Below, in pieces: positions 46,162-55,554 of a stretch of 64,000 bases of DNA (positions are counted from its first letter, which is position 1; each line of letters begins with the position of its first letter). A program made the position numbers and the translations under genes. The stretch comes from Catenulispora acidiphila DSM 44928 (GTDB lineage: Bacteria; Actinomycetota; Actinomycetes; Streptomycetales; Catenulisporaceae), in contig NC_013131.1 in the NCBI RefSeq assembly GCF_000024025.1, positions 4,774,001 through 4,838,000 of the forward strand. Reading direction: 5' to 3'. The notes beneath the pieces were generated by a model. It did no database searches, was not told where the DNA came from, and was given only the letters and a program-made list of their open reading frames with translations.

Positions 46162-49100
46162 TCACGCCGAGGGTTCTGTCACCTGAACCACCATCGCGGC
46201 GCCACCGGGATCACCGGCTGAGCCATCGTCTGAACCGTCACCCGAACCACCATTTGAGCCATCACCGGAACCACCATCCGAACCACCGCCGGAGCCGCCG
46301 CCGGTGACCTCCGCCAGCAACGCGGCGATCTCCCCGGCCAGATCCTGAGCCTCGTCCACCGTCAGCGCGGTGACGACCGTGGCCGCCTGCCACCAGTCGC
46401 CCACCGCCCCGGAGACGTCGCCGCGCTCGTCGCGGATCCGTCCGCGCAACACCAGCGCGTGCGCCGAGGCGAGCCCGGAACCCAGCGCCTCGACCGCGTG
46501 GTCGGCGTCGTCGGCGGCCTCGGCCAGCAGCCCGGCCGCCAGCTCCGCCCGAGCCAGCGTCAACGCCGCGCGTCCGCCGAGGATCTTGTCCCCGACCGCC
46601 TCGGCGGCCTCCAGCGCCTGACGCAGCACGTCGACCGCCGGGCCCGGACGTCCGTCCTCCGCCTCGGTCGCGCCCAGACCCATCAAGGCGTGGCACTCGC
46701 CGATGCGGTCGCCGGTCTCCCGGACCGCGGCCAGCACCTGTTGATACGCCGCGCGCGCCCGATCCATGTCGTTGCGATGGCGATACATGTGACCCAGACG
46801 CAGCTGTACTTGTGCTGCGACGCGGCGCACGCCGGTCTCGGCGCAGATCAGCTCGGCGCGCGTCAGCAGGTCGAACGCCGCGCTGTCGTTGCCGCGCGCC
46901 AGATGGACCTGCGCGATGCTGTTCAGGACGTACGCCTCCGCGACGCGGTCTCCTGCCTCGCAGAACGTGGCGAGCGCATCCGTCCAGCGTTCCAGCGCAC
47001 GGTCCAGATCGCCCTCGCGGCGGTCCAGCACCGCGACGTTGCGCAGCACCAGCGCCGCGCCGTACCGGTCGTCAAGCTCCTGATAGATGGCGGCGGCCAG
47101 CCCGAACTGATGCCGGGCGCCGGCGTTGTCGACCTCGAACATGTGCAGCGAGCCCAGCGAGTAGCGCATCGCCGCCTCGCCGCGCCGGTCGCCGGCCTGG
47201 ATCACCGCCTCCAGCGCGGTCTCGTGGGTCTCGCGCCAGTCGCCGTAATAGGACCGCGCCTCGAACAGCGCGACCGAGGACAGCGCCAGACTCCACGCCT
47301 TGTCGGCGAGCCCGCGCGCGGCGGCCTGGCGCACCGCCGCCACCAGCGACAGCCGCTCGCGCTCGAACCAGGTCAGCGGGTCGGCGATCAGCGGCGCCAC
47401 CGCCTCCGGCGGCAGCGGCCAGGTCGTGGCGGTGTCGGCGGGCAGCAGGTGGTCCCCGGAGTACTCCCGCTCGTGCGCCAGCTTGGCCAGGAAAAGGTGC
47501 GCGCCGATCAAGCGCTCCAACGCCTGGTGGCGATCGCCTGGCGGATCCTCGGCCAACAGCCGCTCGCGGGCGAAGGGGCGCACGATGTCGTGGAACCGGT
47601 AGCGCGTCGGCTCGCCGTCCGGACCCTGCTCGATGTCGATGAGGTAGGCCTCGGTCAGCTCCTCCAGCAGGTCCTCCGCGCGCCAGACGTCGGCGTCCAG
47701 CAGCGGCGCCGCGACCCAGGCGGCGAAGTCCGGTCCGCCGAACAGTGCCAGCCGCCGGAACAGGCGCCGCGCGTCCGCCGACAGCCCGGCGTAGGTGACC
47801 GAGATGCTGGCGCGCATCCCGACGCCTTCGTGGTTCAGCTCGTCGAGCTGCCGCGATTCGTCGATCAGCCGGTCCACCAAGGCCCGCACGCTCCAGTGCG
47901 GACGTGCGGCCAGCCGCGCGGCGACGATGCGCAGCGCCAGCGGCAGATGTCCGCACAGGCGGCACAACTGAGCCGCCGCCTCGGGTTCGGCGTGGATGCG
48001 CGCGGGATCGGCGACCCGGCTCAGCAGCGCCACCGCGCTGTCGTCGCTGAACGTGCCGACCTCCAGGCGCACCGCCGCGGGCACGCCGGTGAGCCGCCGC
48101 CGGCTGGTGACGATCACCGAGCAGCCCGATCCGCCCGGCAGCAGCGGCTGTACCTGGTGCTCGGTCATGGCGTCGTCGAGTACTACCAGGACGCGCCGAT
48201 CGCCCAGCAGATTGCGGTACATCTCGGCGCGCTCCTCCAGGCCGTCGGCCAGCGAGGGCCCTGCGACGCCGAGGGAGCGCAGGAAGCGTTCCAGGATGTC
48301 CGCCGGCGCGACCGACTGGTCTCCGTCGCGAAGGCGCGCGTAGAGCTGGCCGTCGGGATAGGACTCGGCGAGCCGGTGCGCGACGTGGACCGCGAGCGTG
48401 GTCTTGCCGACGCCGCCTTGGCCGTACAGAACGGTGACCGGCAGCGCCGCCGGGCCGTCGAGGGTGTGGACCACCGGCATCTCCGAGACGATCTGCGCGA
48501 TCGCCTTGGCGCGGCCGGTGAAATCCGGGATGGCCGGCGGCAGGAGCCGCGGCGTCGGAGGCTGGGCACGGGTTGTGGGACGGCGCGCGGCGGGCGTGGC
48601 AGGGTCTTGCGATGGGACGGGTGCGGTCGAAGGCTGCGATACCGGCGGGGGCGGCGCCTCGGCTGCGGGCTTCGGCGTTGTTGTCGGCGCCGATGTCGGT
48701 GTCCGCGCCTGCGCCGTCGTGGCCGACTGAGATGGTGTCGAAGCCGCTGCCTGTCCGTGGACCTCGCCGTTCAGAATCGCCTGCTGCAGCCGCCGTAGCT
48801 CCGGACCGGGCTCGATCCCCAGCTCCTCCTTCAGTGTTCCGCGTGTGGCGCGATACACCTCCAGCGCGTCGGCCTGCCGTCCGGCGCGATACAGCGCGGT
48901 CATGAGCAGCAGCCGGAAGCGTTCGTTCAGCGGGTATTCGTGGCAGACCCGGACCAGTTCCCCGACCAGATCGCCGCGCGTCCCGGCCTCCAGCTCGGCC
49001 TCCAGGCACACCTCCAGCACGTTCAGCCGGCGCTCGTTCAGGTGCGCCACGCTGTGCTGGACGACGTCCCCGGCCACGTTGGCCAGCGCCGGTCCCCGCC

Positions 49101-49488
49101 ACAGTGACAGGGCTTTGCGGAACTCCGCGGCGGCCTCGGTGCGCCGGCCCTCGGCCAGCAGCGTGTGGCCCTTCGCCGCGATCTGCTCGAACAACCGCGC
49201 GTCCAGCACGTCGGTCCCGAGATGGAACAGGTAGCCGGGATTGCGCGTCCGGATCCGCTCGGGGTCGCCGAGCAGCCGGCGCAGCGCCGAGACGCAGATC
49301 TGGATCTGCGCCCGCGCGGTCGCCGGCGGCCGGTCGCCCCAGACCGCGTCGACGAGGCGCTCGACCGGGATGATGGTGTCGGGCTGCACCAGGAACATGG
49401 CCATGACCGCTTGTTCCCGCAGCCCGCCGAGCCGTATCGGCACCCCGTCGTCGACGATCTCCAGGGGTCCCAGAACACGGAAGTCCAT
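46162..49488 (-). CDS. AfsR/SARP-type regulator with NB-ARC and TPR domains
   Basis: This 1108-residue protein starts MDFRVLGPLEIVDDG with an OmpR-type winged helix (about 1-90) and a bacterial transcriptional activation domain (about 97-240), the SARP pair. A Pro/Thr/Ala-rich linker (250-320) leads to an NB-ARC ATPase with P-loop GQGGVGKTT (356-364), and then tetratricopeptide repeats (about 740-1020). The C-terminus is a Gly/Ser/Asp repeat tail. AfsR-like proteins activate secondary-metabolite or differentiation genes and may be modulated by ligand or phosphorylation. The ATG at 49488 is chosen because the domain starts there; frames open upstream lack domain content. Targets unknown. Confidence 0.93.
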   Translation of the reverse strand: MDFRVLGPLEIVDDGVPIRLGGLREQAVMAMFLVQPDTIIPVERLVDAVWGDRPPATARAQIQICVSALRRLLGDPERIRTRNPGYLFHLGTDVLDARLFEQIAAKGHTLLAEGRRTEAAAEFRKALSLWRGPALANVAGDVVQHSVAHLNERRLNVLEVCLEAELEAGTRGDLVGELVRVCHEYPLNERFRLLLMTALYRAGRQADALEVYRATRGTLKEELGIEPGPELRRLQQAILNGEVHGQAAASTPSQSATTAQARTPTSAPTTTPKPAAEAPPPPVSQPSTAPVPSQDPATPAARRPTTRAQPPTPRLLPPAIPDFTGRAKAIAQIVSEMPVVHTLDGPAALPVTVLYGQGGVGKTTLAVHVAHRLAESYPDGQLYARLRDGDQSVAPADILERFLRSLGVAGPSLADGLEERAEMYRNLLGDRRVLVVLDDAMTEHQVQPLLPGGSGCSVIVTSRRRLTGVPAAVRLEVGTFSDDSAVALLSRVADPARIHAEPEAAAQLCRLCGHLPLALRIVAARLAARPHWSVRALVDRLIDESRQLDELNHEGVGMRASISVTYAGLSADARRLFRRLALFGGPDFAAWVAAPLLDADVWRAEDLLEELTEAYLIDIEQGPDGEPTRYRFHDIVRPFARERLLAEDPPGDRHQALERLIGAHLFLAKLAHEREYSGDHLLPADTATTWPLPPEAVAPLIADPLTWFERERLSLVAAVRQAAARGLADKAWSLALSSVALFEARSYYGDWRETHETALEAVIQAGDRRGEAAMRYSLGSLHMFEVDNAGARHQFGLAAAIYQELDDRYGAALVLRNVAVLDRREGDLDRALERWTDALATFCEAGDRVAEAYVLNSIAQVHLARGNDSAAFDLLTRAELICAETGVRRVAAQVQLRLGHMYRHRNDMDRARAAYQQVLAAVRETGDRIGECHALMGLGATEAEDGRPGPAVDVLRQALEAAEAVGDKILGGRAALTLARAELAAGLLAEAADDADHAVEALGSGLASAHALVLRGRIRDERGDVSGAVGDWWQAATVVTALTVDEAQDLAGEIAALLAEVTGGGSGGGSDGGSGDGSNGGSGDGSDDGSAGDPGGAAMVVQVTEPSA
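46220..46305 (-). repeat. 18/36-bp repeats encoding the Gly-Ser-Asp tail of the SARP regulator
   Basis: GAGCC starts recur at 46220, 46256 and 46292, 36 bp apart, with intervening GAACCACC units. They encode a low-complexity tail such as GGSGDGSNGGSGDG before the last 20 residues. The repeat keeps frame and likely varies between strains. Confidence 0.75.
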
Positions 49489-49900
49489 ACCGCCGCTGTC
49501 AGCATTCACTGCAAGTCGACACTTTGTCTCTCCCAGGACCCGGTGGACCGCTGGAGCCGACCCCGTGGTGCTGCCGCGCCGGACATCACTGCGCCTGATC
49601 GTGCCGACGGCGGCGCAGCGTGTCAAGGACGTCAACTCTCGGATACATCCGCCCAGAATAGCCCTCTGAGACACCACCGCCACCGGGTGCGCAAGAAGCA
49701 ATTCCGGCCAGGGGCGCCCGAGATGCTTAGCCACGCGAAGTACACGGTCGGCGCCCGGTCCGCCGCCGGGTCCGAAGCCGTCTCAGGACCGGACCATCAA
49801 CCTGTTCCGGCCATAAGTTCACCATCTGCACAGTTCGCCGATACCGCGCAACCACCACCCGGGTAAGGGCCCTGTGTCACCAGGTGGAAAGGAACTGATC
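49489..49900. other. intergenic region between SARP regulator and asparagine synthetase
   Basis: This 412-nt divergent region should contain both promoters. I found no convincing -35/-10 pair and no repeat. The SARP frame stays open across most of it but shows no domain. A good ribosome site GGAAAGGA for the asparagine synthetase lies at its right edge. Confidence 0.5.
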
Positions 49901-51760
49901 ATGTGTGGGATAACCGGCTGGATCTCCTACGAGCGGGACCTGCGTGCCGAGGCGGACATCCTGGACCGGATGACGGCCACCATGGACTGCCGCGGCCCGG
50001 ACGACCGCGGTACCTGGATCGACGGTCCCGCCGGGCTCGGGCACCGCCGACTGGCCATCATCGACCTGCCCGGCGGCCGGCAGCCGATGACCGCCGAGGC
50101 GGGCGGGGACATTGCCGGGAAGCAGAGCATAGTGATCGTCTACTCCGGCGAGACGTACAACTACACCGAGCTGCGCGCCGAGCTGGCCTCGCGCGGGCAC
50201 CGCTTCAGCACAGAGTCCGACACCGAGGTCGTGCTGCGCGGCTACATCGAGTGGGGCGCGGCGGTCGCCGAACGGCTGAACGGGATGTACGCCTTCGCGA
50301 TCTGGGACGGTCGGGACCGCAAGCTGCGCCTCGTCCGCGACCGCATGGGAATCAAGCCTCTGTATTACTCGCCGACGCCCGACGGAGTGTTGTTCGGCTC
50401 CGAGCCCAAGGCGATCCTGGCCAATCCGTTGGCGCGGCGCGCGGTCGGGCTGGACGGACTGCGCGAGCTGTTCGTGATGGTCAAGACTCCAGGGCACGCG
50501 TTCTGGGACGGGATGCGCGAGGTCGAGCCGGGCACTGTGGTCACTATCAGCCCCGAAGGCGTGCGCACCGACGTGTACTGGACGCTGGAGACCCGCGAGC
50601 ACACCGACGACCGCGACGCCAGCGTCGCGCATGTCAGGGAGCTGCTGGACGACATCGTGCGGCGCCAACTGGTCGCCGACGTCCCGCGCTGCGTCCTGCT
50701 CTCCGGCGGCTTGGACTCCTCTACTCTCACTGCGCTTTCCGCCCAGCAGCTTGCTGAGACAGGGCAGAAGATCCGCAGCTTCGCTGTGGACTTCGTCGGG
50801 CAGGCGAAGAACTTCGTGCCCGACCCGATCCGCGCCGACCCCGACACCCCCTTCGTGCACGCGGTCGCCGAGCACTCCGGGACCGTCCACCAGGACATCG
50901 TGCTGGACGCCGAGGCGCTCACGGACCTGGACGCGCGGCGCACCGTGATCCGGGCCCGCGACATGCCCGCCGGCCTCGGGGACATGGACACCTCCTTGTA
51001 TCTGTTGTTCAAGGAGATCCGCGACCACTCCACGGTCGCGCTGTCCGGGGAGTCCGCCGACGAGGTGTTCGGCGGCTACCAGGACTTCTTCAACGAGGAC
51101 GCCCGGCGCGGCGGCACGTTCCCCTGGCTGGTGAAGTTCGTCGAGAACTTCGGCGACGACCTGTCGCTGCTGCGTCCAGAACTTCAGCAGGCGATGGATC
51201 TGCCCACCTACGTCGCGGACTGCTACCAGACGGCGGTGGCGACGATCGAGCGCCTGCCGGGGGAGAGCGACTTCGAGTTCGGGATGCGGCGGGTCTGCCA
51301 CCTGTACCTGACGCGCTTCGTGCGCTTCCTGCTGGACCGCAAGGACCGGCTGAGCATGGCGGTCGGGCTGGAGGTGCGCGTCCCGTTCTGCGACCACCGG
51401 CTCGTGGAGTACGTGTACAACGCGCCGTGGGCGATCAAGTCCTTCGACGGCCGCGAGAAGTCGTTGCTGCGCGAGGCGGCGGCCGACGTCCTGCCGCGCT
51501 CGGTCTACGACCGGGTGAAGAGCCCTTATCCGTCCACCCAGGACCCCCGGTACGCCATCGCCCTGCGCGCCCGGGTCGCCGATCTGCTGGCGCAGCCCTC
51601 GCACCGGGTGTTCGACCTCGTCGACCCGGTCGCGGTGCGCCGGATGGTCGACGACTCCGGACCGGCGATCATGCAGGCGGGTCGCCGGGGGTTGGAACGC
51701 ACGCTGGATCTGGCGCTGTGGTTCGAGATGTACCAGCCGGAGGTGTCGCTGACGGTCTGA
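49901..51760 (+). CDS. asnB: glutamine-hydrolysing asparagine synthetase
   Basis: This 619-residue enzyme makes asparagine from aspartate, glutamine and ATP. Starting at MCGITGW, Cys2 is the N-terminal nucleophile of the class II glutaminase domain (about 1-210); RRLAIID and GETYNYTELR are typical of that domain. The synthetase domain (about 235-600) has the pyrophosphate loop LLSGGLDSSTL and SGESADEVFGGY. The ATG at 49901 behind GGAAAGGA leaves Cys exactly at position 2 and is therefore the true start; a GTG at 49874 is not. It stands apart from known biosynthetic genes, so it may be housekeeping or a paralogue. Its stop codon lies in a 15-bp repeat array. Confidence 0.95.
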   Translation: MCGITGWISYERDLRAEADILDRMTATMDCRGPDDRGTWIDGPAGLGHRRLAIIDLPGGRQPMTAEAGGDIAGKQSIVIVYSGETYNYTELRAELASRGHRFSTESDTEVVLRGYIEWGAAVAERLNGMYAFAIWDGRDRKLRLVRDRMGIKPLYYSPTPDGVLFGSEPKAILANPLARRAVGLDGLRELFVMVKTPGHAFWDGMREVEPGTVVTISPEGVRTDVYWTLETREHTDDRDASVAHVRELLDDIVRRQLVADVPRCVLLSGGLDSSTLTALSAQQLAETGQKIRSFAVDFVGQAKNFVPDPIRADPDTPFVHAVAEHSGTVHQDIVLDAEALTDLDARRTVIRARDMPAGLGDMDTSLYLLFKEIRDHSTVALSGESADEVFGGYQDFFNEDARRGGTFPWLVKFVENFGDDLSLLRPELQQAMDLPTYVADCYQTAVATIERLPGESDFEFGMRRVCHLYLTRFVRFLLDRKDRLSMAVGLEVRVPFCDHRLVEYVYNAPWAIKSFDGREKSLLREAAADVLPRSVYDRVKSPYPSTQDPRYAIALRARVADLLAQPSHRVFDLVDPVAVRRMVDDSGPAIMQAGRRGLERTLDLALWFEMYQPEVSLTV

Positions 51761-51844
51761 GGTGCGATGGTCTGAGCTGTGGGCGTCTGGGATGTGGCTG
51801 TCTGAGCTGCTGCCGACTCAGATGTGACCGTCTGGGACACGTTG
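51755..51844. repeat. six 15-bp tandem repeats across the asnB stop codon
   Basis: Units start at 51755, 51770, 51785, 51800, 51815 and 51830: GTCTGAGGTGCGATG, GTCTGAGCTGTGGGC, GTCTGGGATGTGGCT, GTCTGAGCTGCTGCC, GACTCAGATGTGACC and GTCTGGGACACGTTG. The asnB stop TGA is inside the first unit, and the last unit runs into the -35 TTGACC of the hexosaminidase promoter. Confidence 0.85.
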
Positions 51845-51870
51845 ACCCGGTACCGGTCCCGCAGTACTTT
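51842..51870 (+). promoter_or_regulatory. promoter of the GH20 hexosaminidase gene
   Basis: TTGACC (51842-51847) and TACTTT (51865-51870) are 17 bp apart, a good vegetative-type promoter 49 nt before the start codon. No DasR-type site was recognised here. Confidence 0.65.
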
Positions 51871-51918
51871 CACGGGAGTTAACCACCTTTACTATAGCGA
51901 TGGCGATGTGGTGACCTG

Positions 51919-53517
51919 ATGAGAGTTCTGATGTTCCGGCGCGCGCGGCTGGCGCTGCTGGCGGCCGGGGTCGCGCTCGGCATGACCGTGACCGGTGCGG
52001 CCGGCGCGGCCGGGGCTTCGTCCTCGGCCGCTGCCGCCGCCTCGTTCCCGAACGTCGTGGTCCCGGTGCCGGTGTCGGAGACCGCGAACGGCTCGACCTT
52101 CACGCTCGCCTCGGCGGCGACGCTGACGGCCGACGACGCGAACGTCGGCGGCTACCTGGCCGGGATCCTGCGGGCCTCGACCGGGTACGCACTGCCGCTT
52201 ACCGTCGGCGCCGCGGCGCCCGGCACGATCGCGCTGTCCCTGTCCGGTGCGCCGGCCACGGTCGGCGCCGAGGGGTATCAGCTCACGATCAAGGCGAGCT
52301 CGGTGCTGCTCCAGGCAAACTCGGCGGCGGGGTTGTTCCACGGCGTGCAGACGTTGCTGCAACTGCTGCCGGCTCAGGTGATGAGCCCGGCGAAGGTGAC
52401 TTCGGTGGCGTGGAAGGCGACCGGCGGCACGATCCTGGACTATCCGCGCTTCGGGTATCGCGGGGCGATGCTGGACGTGGCGCGGCACTTCTTCACCGTC
52501 GCGCAGGTCGAGCACTACATCGACGAACTGTCGCTGTACAAGGTGAACTACCTGCATCTGCACCTGTCGGACGACCAGGGATGGCGCATCGCGATCAACT
52601 CCTGGCCGAACCTGGCGACCACCGGCGGCTCCACCGAGGTCGGAGGCGGCGCCGGCGGCTACTACACGCAGGCGGACTACACCACGATCGTGAACTACGC
52701 CGCGTCGCACTACATGACGCTGGTCCCCGAGATCGACACGCCGGGTCACACGAACGCCGCGCTCGCCTCGTACGCGGCCTTGAACTGCAACGGGGTCGCG
52801 CCGCCTCTGTACACCGGGACCGACGTCGGCTTCAGCTCGCTGTGCGTCTCGCTGCCGCTGACGTACACGTTCCTGGACCAGGTCGTCGGCGAGCTCGCGG
52901 CACTGACTCCGGGCCCTTACATCCACATCGGCGGCGACGAGGCCAGCTCCACGTCGCAGAGCGACTACACGTCCTTCATCACCAAGGCGCAGCAGATCGT
53001 GGGCAACCACGGCAAGGCGGTCATGGGCTGGCACAACATCGCCGCGGCCACCCTGGCGCCGTCCACGCTCGCGCAGTTCTGGGACACGACGAAGTCGAAC
53101 TCCGCGCTGGCTGCCGCGGCGGCTAAGGGCACGAAGATCGTCATGTCCCCGGCGAACCACGCCTACCTGGACATGAAGTACACCAAGAAGACGACGCTGG
53201 GCCAGAACTGGGCCGGCTACGTCGACGTCAACGCGGCCTACGGCTGGGACCCGGGGAACTACCTGTCAGGCGTCAGCGCCTCGGCGATCGCCGGCGTCGA
53301 GGCGCCGCTGTGGTCCGAGACGCTCGTCACGTCGGCGAACATCGACTACATGGCCTTCCCGCGCCTTCCCGCGCTGATGGAGCTCGGATGGTCGCCCGAA
53401 TCGACCCACAACCAGACGTCGTTCGACGCCCGGCTCGGCGCGCAGGGACCCCGGTGGCACGCGATGGGGGTGGATTACTACAAGTCGACGCAGGTCAAGT
53501 GGCCGAGCGGGTCGTGA
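51919..53517 (+). CDS. secreted GH20 beta-N-acetylhexosaminidase
   Basis: This 532-residue exported enzyme has a signal peptide (about 1-33, Ala-rich), a GH20b-like N-terminal domain (about 45-170) and a catalytic TIM barrel (about 178-510). The catalytic pair is Asp340-Glu341 in HIGGDEAS, with substrate-assisted hydrolysis expected. HLHLSDDQGWR and PEIDTPGHTNA are further family signatures. It removes terminal N-acetylglucosamine, for instance from chito-oligosaccharides made by the GH18 chitinase encoded at 17619-19274. The start at 51919 could also be Met5 downstream. Confidence 0.95.
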   Translation: MRVLMFRRARLALLAAGVALGMTVTGAAGAAGASSSAAAAASFPNVVVPVPVSETANGSTFTLASAATLTADDANVGGYLAGILRASTGYALPLTVGAAAPGTIALSLSGAPATVGAEGYQLTIKASSVLLQANSAAGLFHGVQTLLQLLPAQVMSPAKVTSVAWKATGGTILDYPRFGYRGAMLDVARHFFTVAQVEHYIDELSLYKVNYLHLHLSDDQGWRIAINSWPNLATTGGSTEVGGGAGGYYTQADYTTIVNYAASHYMTLVPEIDTPGHTNAALASYAALNCNGVAPPLYTGTDVGFSSLCVSLPLTYTFLDQVVGELAALTPGPYIHIGGDEASSTSQSDYTSFITKAQQIVGNHGKAVMGWHNIAAATLAPSTLAQFWDTTKSNSALAAAAAKGTKIVMSPANHAYLDMKYTKKTTLGQNWAGYVDVNAAYGWDPGNYLSGVSASAIAGVEAPLWSETLVTSANIDYMAFPRLPALMELGWSPESTHNQTSFDARLGAQGPRWHAMGVDYYKSTQVKWPSGS

Positions 53518-53602
53518 CGAAGGCGGTGTTGCAGGCGGTGCCGGCAGGGGCGCGTTTTAGAACCCTGTCGCTCTGATCGCGCCCCACCGGGATGATCTCG
53601 GT

Positions 53603-53817
53603 GTGGCGCGTGGGAACTTGGGTGATGCGCAGTGGCGGGTGCTGGAGCCGTTTTTGCAGCGCGGCGCCGAGGTACCGGCACCACGCTGCTGTGGGCGATC
53701 CTGGCAGAGCTGGACGTGGACGGCCGTGGCGTCGTCTTCGGGCGCGGCGTCAAGGCCGACGCCTGGCAGTACGCTGACTCCCGTGCCCGACGAGCGGGCC
53801 CGAAAGGGGGGACGACG
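53603..53817 (+). pseudogene. remnant of an IS5-like transposase
   Basis: The reading frame VARGNLGDAQWRVLEPFLQR matches the N-terminus of IS5-type (DUF4096) transposases. A frame change near 53670 then leads to WAILAELDVDGRGVVFGRGV and ARRAGPKGG, which resembles the middle of such proteins around the first catalytic Asp, with that VDST region lost (VKADA). The rest is missing, so this is a decayed copy lacking activity. No clear terminal inverted repeats were found. Confidence 0.65.
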
Positions 53818-53820
53818 ATC

Positions 53821-54339
53821 ATGACGACGCAGCCCGGAGGCGCTCCGGCGCCCTTGCCGCCCCTGGCGGTATCCGTGTTCGTCTTAGCAGGACCCGGACT
53901 CGGCCCGGCAGGCACATCGAAGACCGTGTTCCAGCAACTCGTCCAGATGACCAGCGAAATCCAACCGGCGCAGCCCGCGACAACGCCCCCGCCCACCGGC
54001 ACCACCTCCGGCGTCACGCACACCAGAGCACCCCTGGGCACCGCACTGCCCCCCACCGTGACCCTCAAGCGCCGCCTGGACGCCGACACCAGCCCGTGGC
54101 AATGGCACCGAGCCGCCTCCCTCGGCCTCGCCGAAGCCATAAAAGACGTAGCCCTGGAGATGTACACCGCCCCCGACTACGCCGCGGGCAAACCCCCAGC
54201 CGCCACCTGGCAACTCCCCAATGCCTGGTGCGCGAAGGCCACTATCGCCACCGAGACGACCGGCCCGAACGGCCAGAACGGCGTCGTGTACGAAACGGTG
54301 GAAATCTGCTGCGACGCGATCCTGCCGGCGGGGGCGTGA
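53821..54339 (+). CDS. orphan phage-tail (gp19-like) family protein
   Basis: This 172-residue protein shows the pattern of phage tail-tube-like gp19 proteins (conserved phage tail region type). PPTVTLKRRLDADTSPWQWH fits the family's ITLKRG...LWDW segment, and TWQLPNAWCAKATIATETTG with YETVEICCDAI fits the conserved NAWP...VAIETLELAHEGI end. The N-terminus is Pro/Thr-rich and shorter than usual. No sheath, baseplate or other tail gene is nearby, so it is an orphan, sitting right after a transposase remnant. The ATG at 53821 follows AAAGGGGGG. Low sequence similarity keeps the call tentative. Confidence 0.6.
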   Translation: MTTQPGGAPAPLPPLAVSVFVLAGPGLGPAGTSKTVFQQLVQMTSEIQPAQPATTPPPTGTTSGVTHTRAPLGTALPPTVTLKRRLDADTSPWQWHRAASLGLAEAIKDVALEMYTAPDYAAGKPPAATWQLPNAWCAKATIATETTGPNGQNGVVYETVEICCDAILPAGA

Positions 54340-54465
54340 CGCTGCCGCTCGATCGCGGCGGTTCGTGACCACATAGCGCACAGGCGATCTTCGTCCGATT
54401 CCACGACTCAGAGTCCCGGAATTCGTCCGGGCGCACAAGGACGCCGACGGCTCGGCGCGGGCACT

Positions 54466-55554
54466 GTGGCCATCATGGGAACAACTGAAGGCCTCGACGC
54501 CTCGACGCTGGAGCTGCACCGGCGCGTGGTGGTTGCCGATACCCACAATGACCTGCTCTGCTCGGTCGTGCTGCGGCCGGTGGCGCAGTGGTCCGATTAC
54601 TTCCGCGCGCAATGGTTGCCGCAGTTGCGGGCCGGCGGCGTGGACGTTCAGGTGCTGCCGGTGTTCATCGATGACTCCTTCCGTCCTGAAGGTGCTCTGC
54701 GCCAGACGTTGCGGATGATCGAGGCGGCGCACCGGATTGCCGAGGGCAACGCCGATGAGGTCAGCCTGTGCCTGGATGGCGCCGACATCGATCGCGCCCT
54801 GGACGCCGGGCGGATCGCGCTGGTCCTCGCGCTGGAAAGCGCACCTGGCATCGACGCCGACATCGAACTGCTCACCACCTTGTACCGCCTCGGTGTCCGC
54901 ATCGCCTCCCTAGCGCACTTCGGGCGCACGCCGCTCGCTGACGGCTCGGCGGAGGACGCGGCCGGGAGCCGGCTCACCGCTGCCGGCGTCGAGGCGTTCG
55001 CGGAGATGGAACGCATGGGCATGGTGTTCGACGTCTCCCACCTCGGTGCGGCGGGCGTGGACCATGTCCTGGAGTTGGCGACCCGGCCGCTGCTCGCCAC
55101 GCATTCCTCCGCTCGCGCGCTGTGCGACCACCACCGCAACCTCACCGACGCGCGCCTGGCGGCCATCGCGGCCGGTGGCGGCGTGGTCTGCGTGAACTTC
55201 TTTCCCGGCTTCGTCGATGCCCACGAGCCCTCCGTGTCCCGCCTCGTCGACCACATCGAGCACATCGGCAAGGTCGCCGGTACCGACCATGTCGGCATCG
55301 GGCCGGACTTCGTCGTCGAGGTGCTGCGCGACGTGACGCCTGGCGGCGTGGAGATCGGCCTGATGGCCGGCTGCGATCCGTTCGACACGCTGCCGGGACT
55401 GCCCGGACCTGCGGGATTGCCGCTGCTCACCGCCGAACTGCTGGCCCGAGGCGTGGACGAGGCAGTGATCGCCGCGACGCTCGGTGGCAATGTCCTGCGA
55501 CTGTTCCGCGCCGAGCTCGGCGTGCCCGCGGAGCGTCGGGGAGCCGCCGCGTGA
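54466..55554 (+). CDS. M19 membrane dipeptidase-type peptidase
   Basis: This 362-residue enzyme is of the renal dipeptidase family, which cleaves L-D or L-L dipeptides with two zinc ions. The HxD-type motif is DTHNDLL, the bridging Glu is in LALESAPG, and the later His ligands are in DVSHLG and THSSARAL. A conserved GPDF (IGPDFVVEVL) follows. There is no signal peptide. The GTG at 54466 and ATG at 54475 are both possible starts. It is coupled by GTGA to the next gene. It probably releases amino acids, including D-isomers, from dipeptides as the first step of this operon. Confidence 0.92.
   Translation: MAIMGTTEGLDASTLELHRRVVVADTHNDLLCSVVLRPVAQWSDYFRAQWLPQLRAGGVDVQVLPVFIDDSFRPEGALRQTLRMIEAAHRIAEGNADEVSLCLDGADIDRALDAGRIALVLALESAPGIDADIELLTTLYRLGVRIASLAHFGRTPLADGSAEDAAGSRLTAAGVEAFAEMERMGMVFDVSHLGAAGVDHVLELATRPLLATHSSARALCDHHRNLTDARLAAIAAGGGVVCVNFFPGFVDAHEPSVSRLVDHIEHIGKVAGTDHVGIGPDFVVEVLRDVTPGGVEIGLMAGCDPFDTLPGLPGPAGLPLLTAELLARGVDEAVIAATLGGNVLRLFRAELGVPAERRGAAA

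Noticed and set aside
53821-54339. Prophage or contractile injection island suggested by the gp19-like protein
   Set aside because: No other phage or injection-system gene lies within reach on either side, so only an orphan gene is supported.
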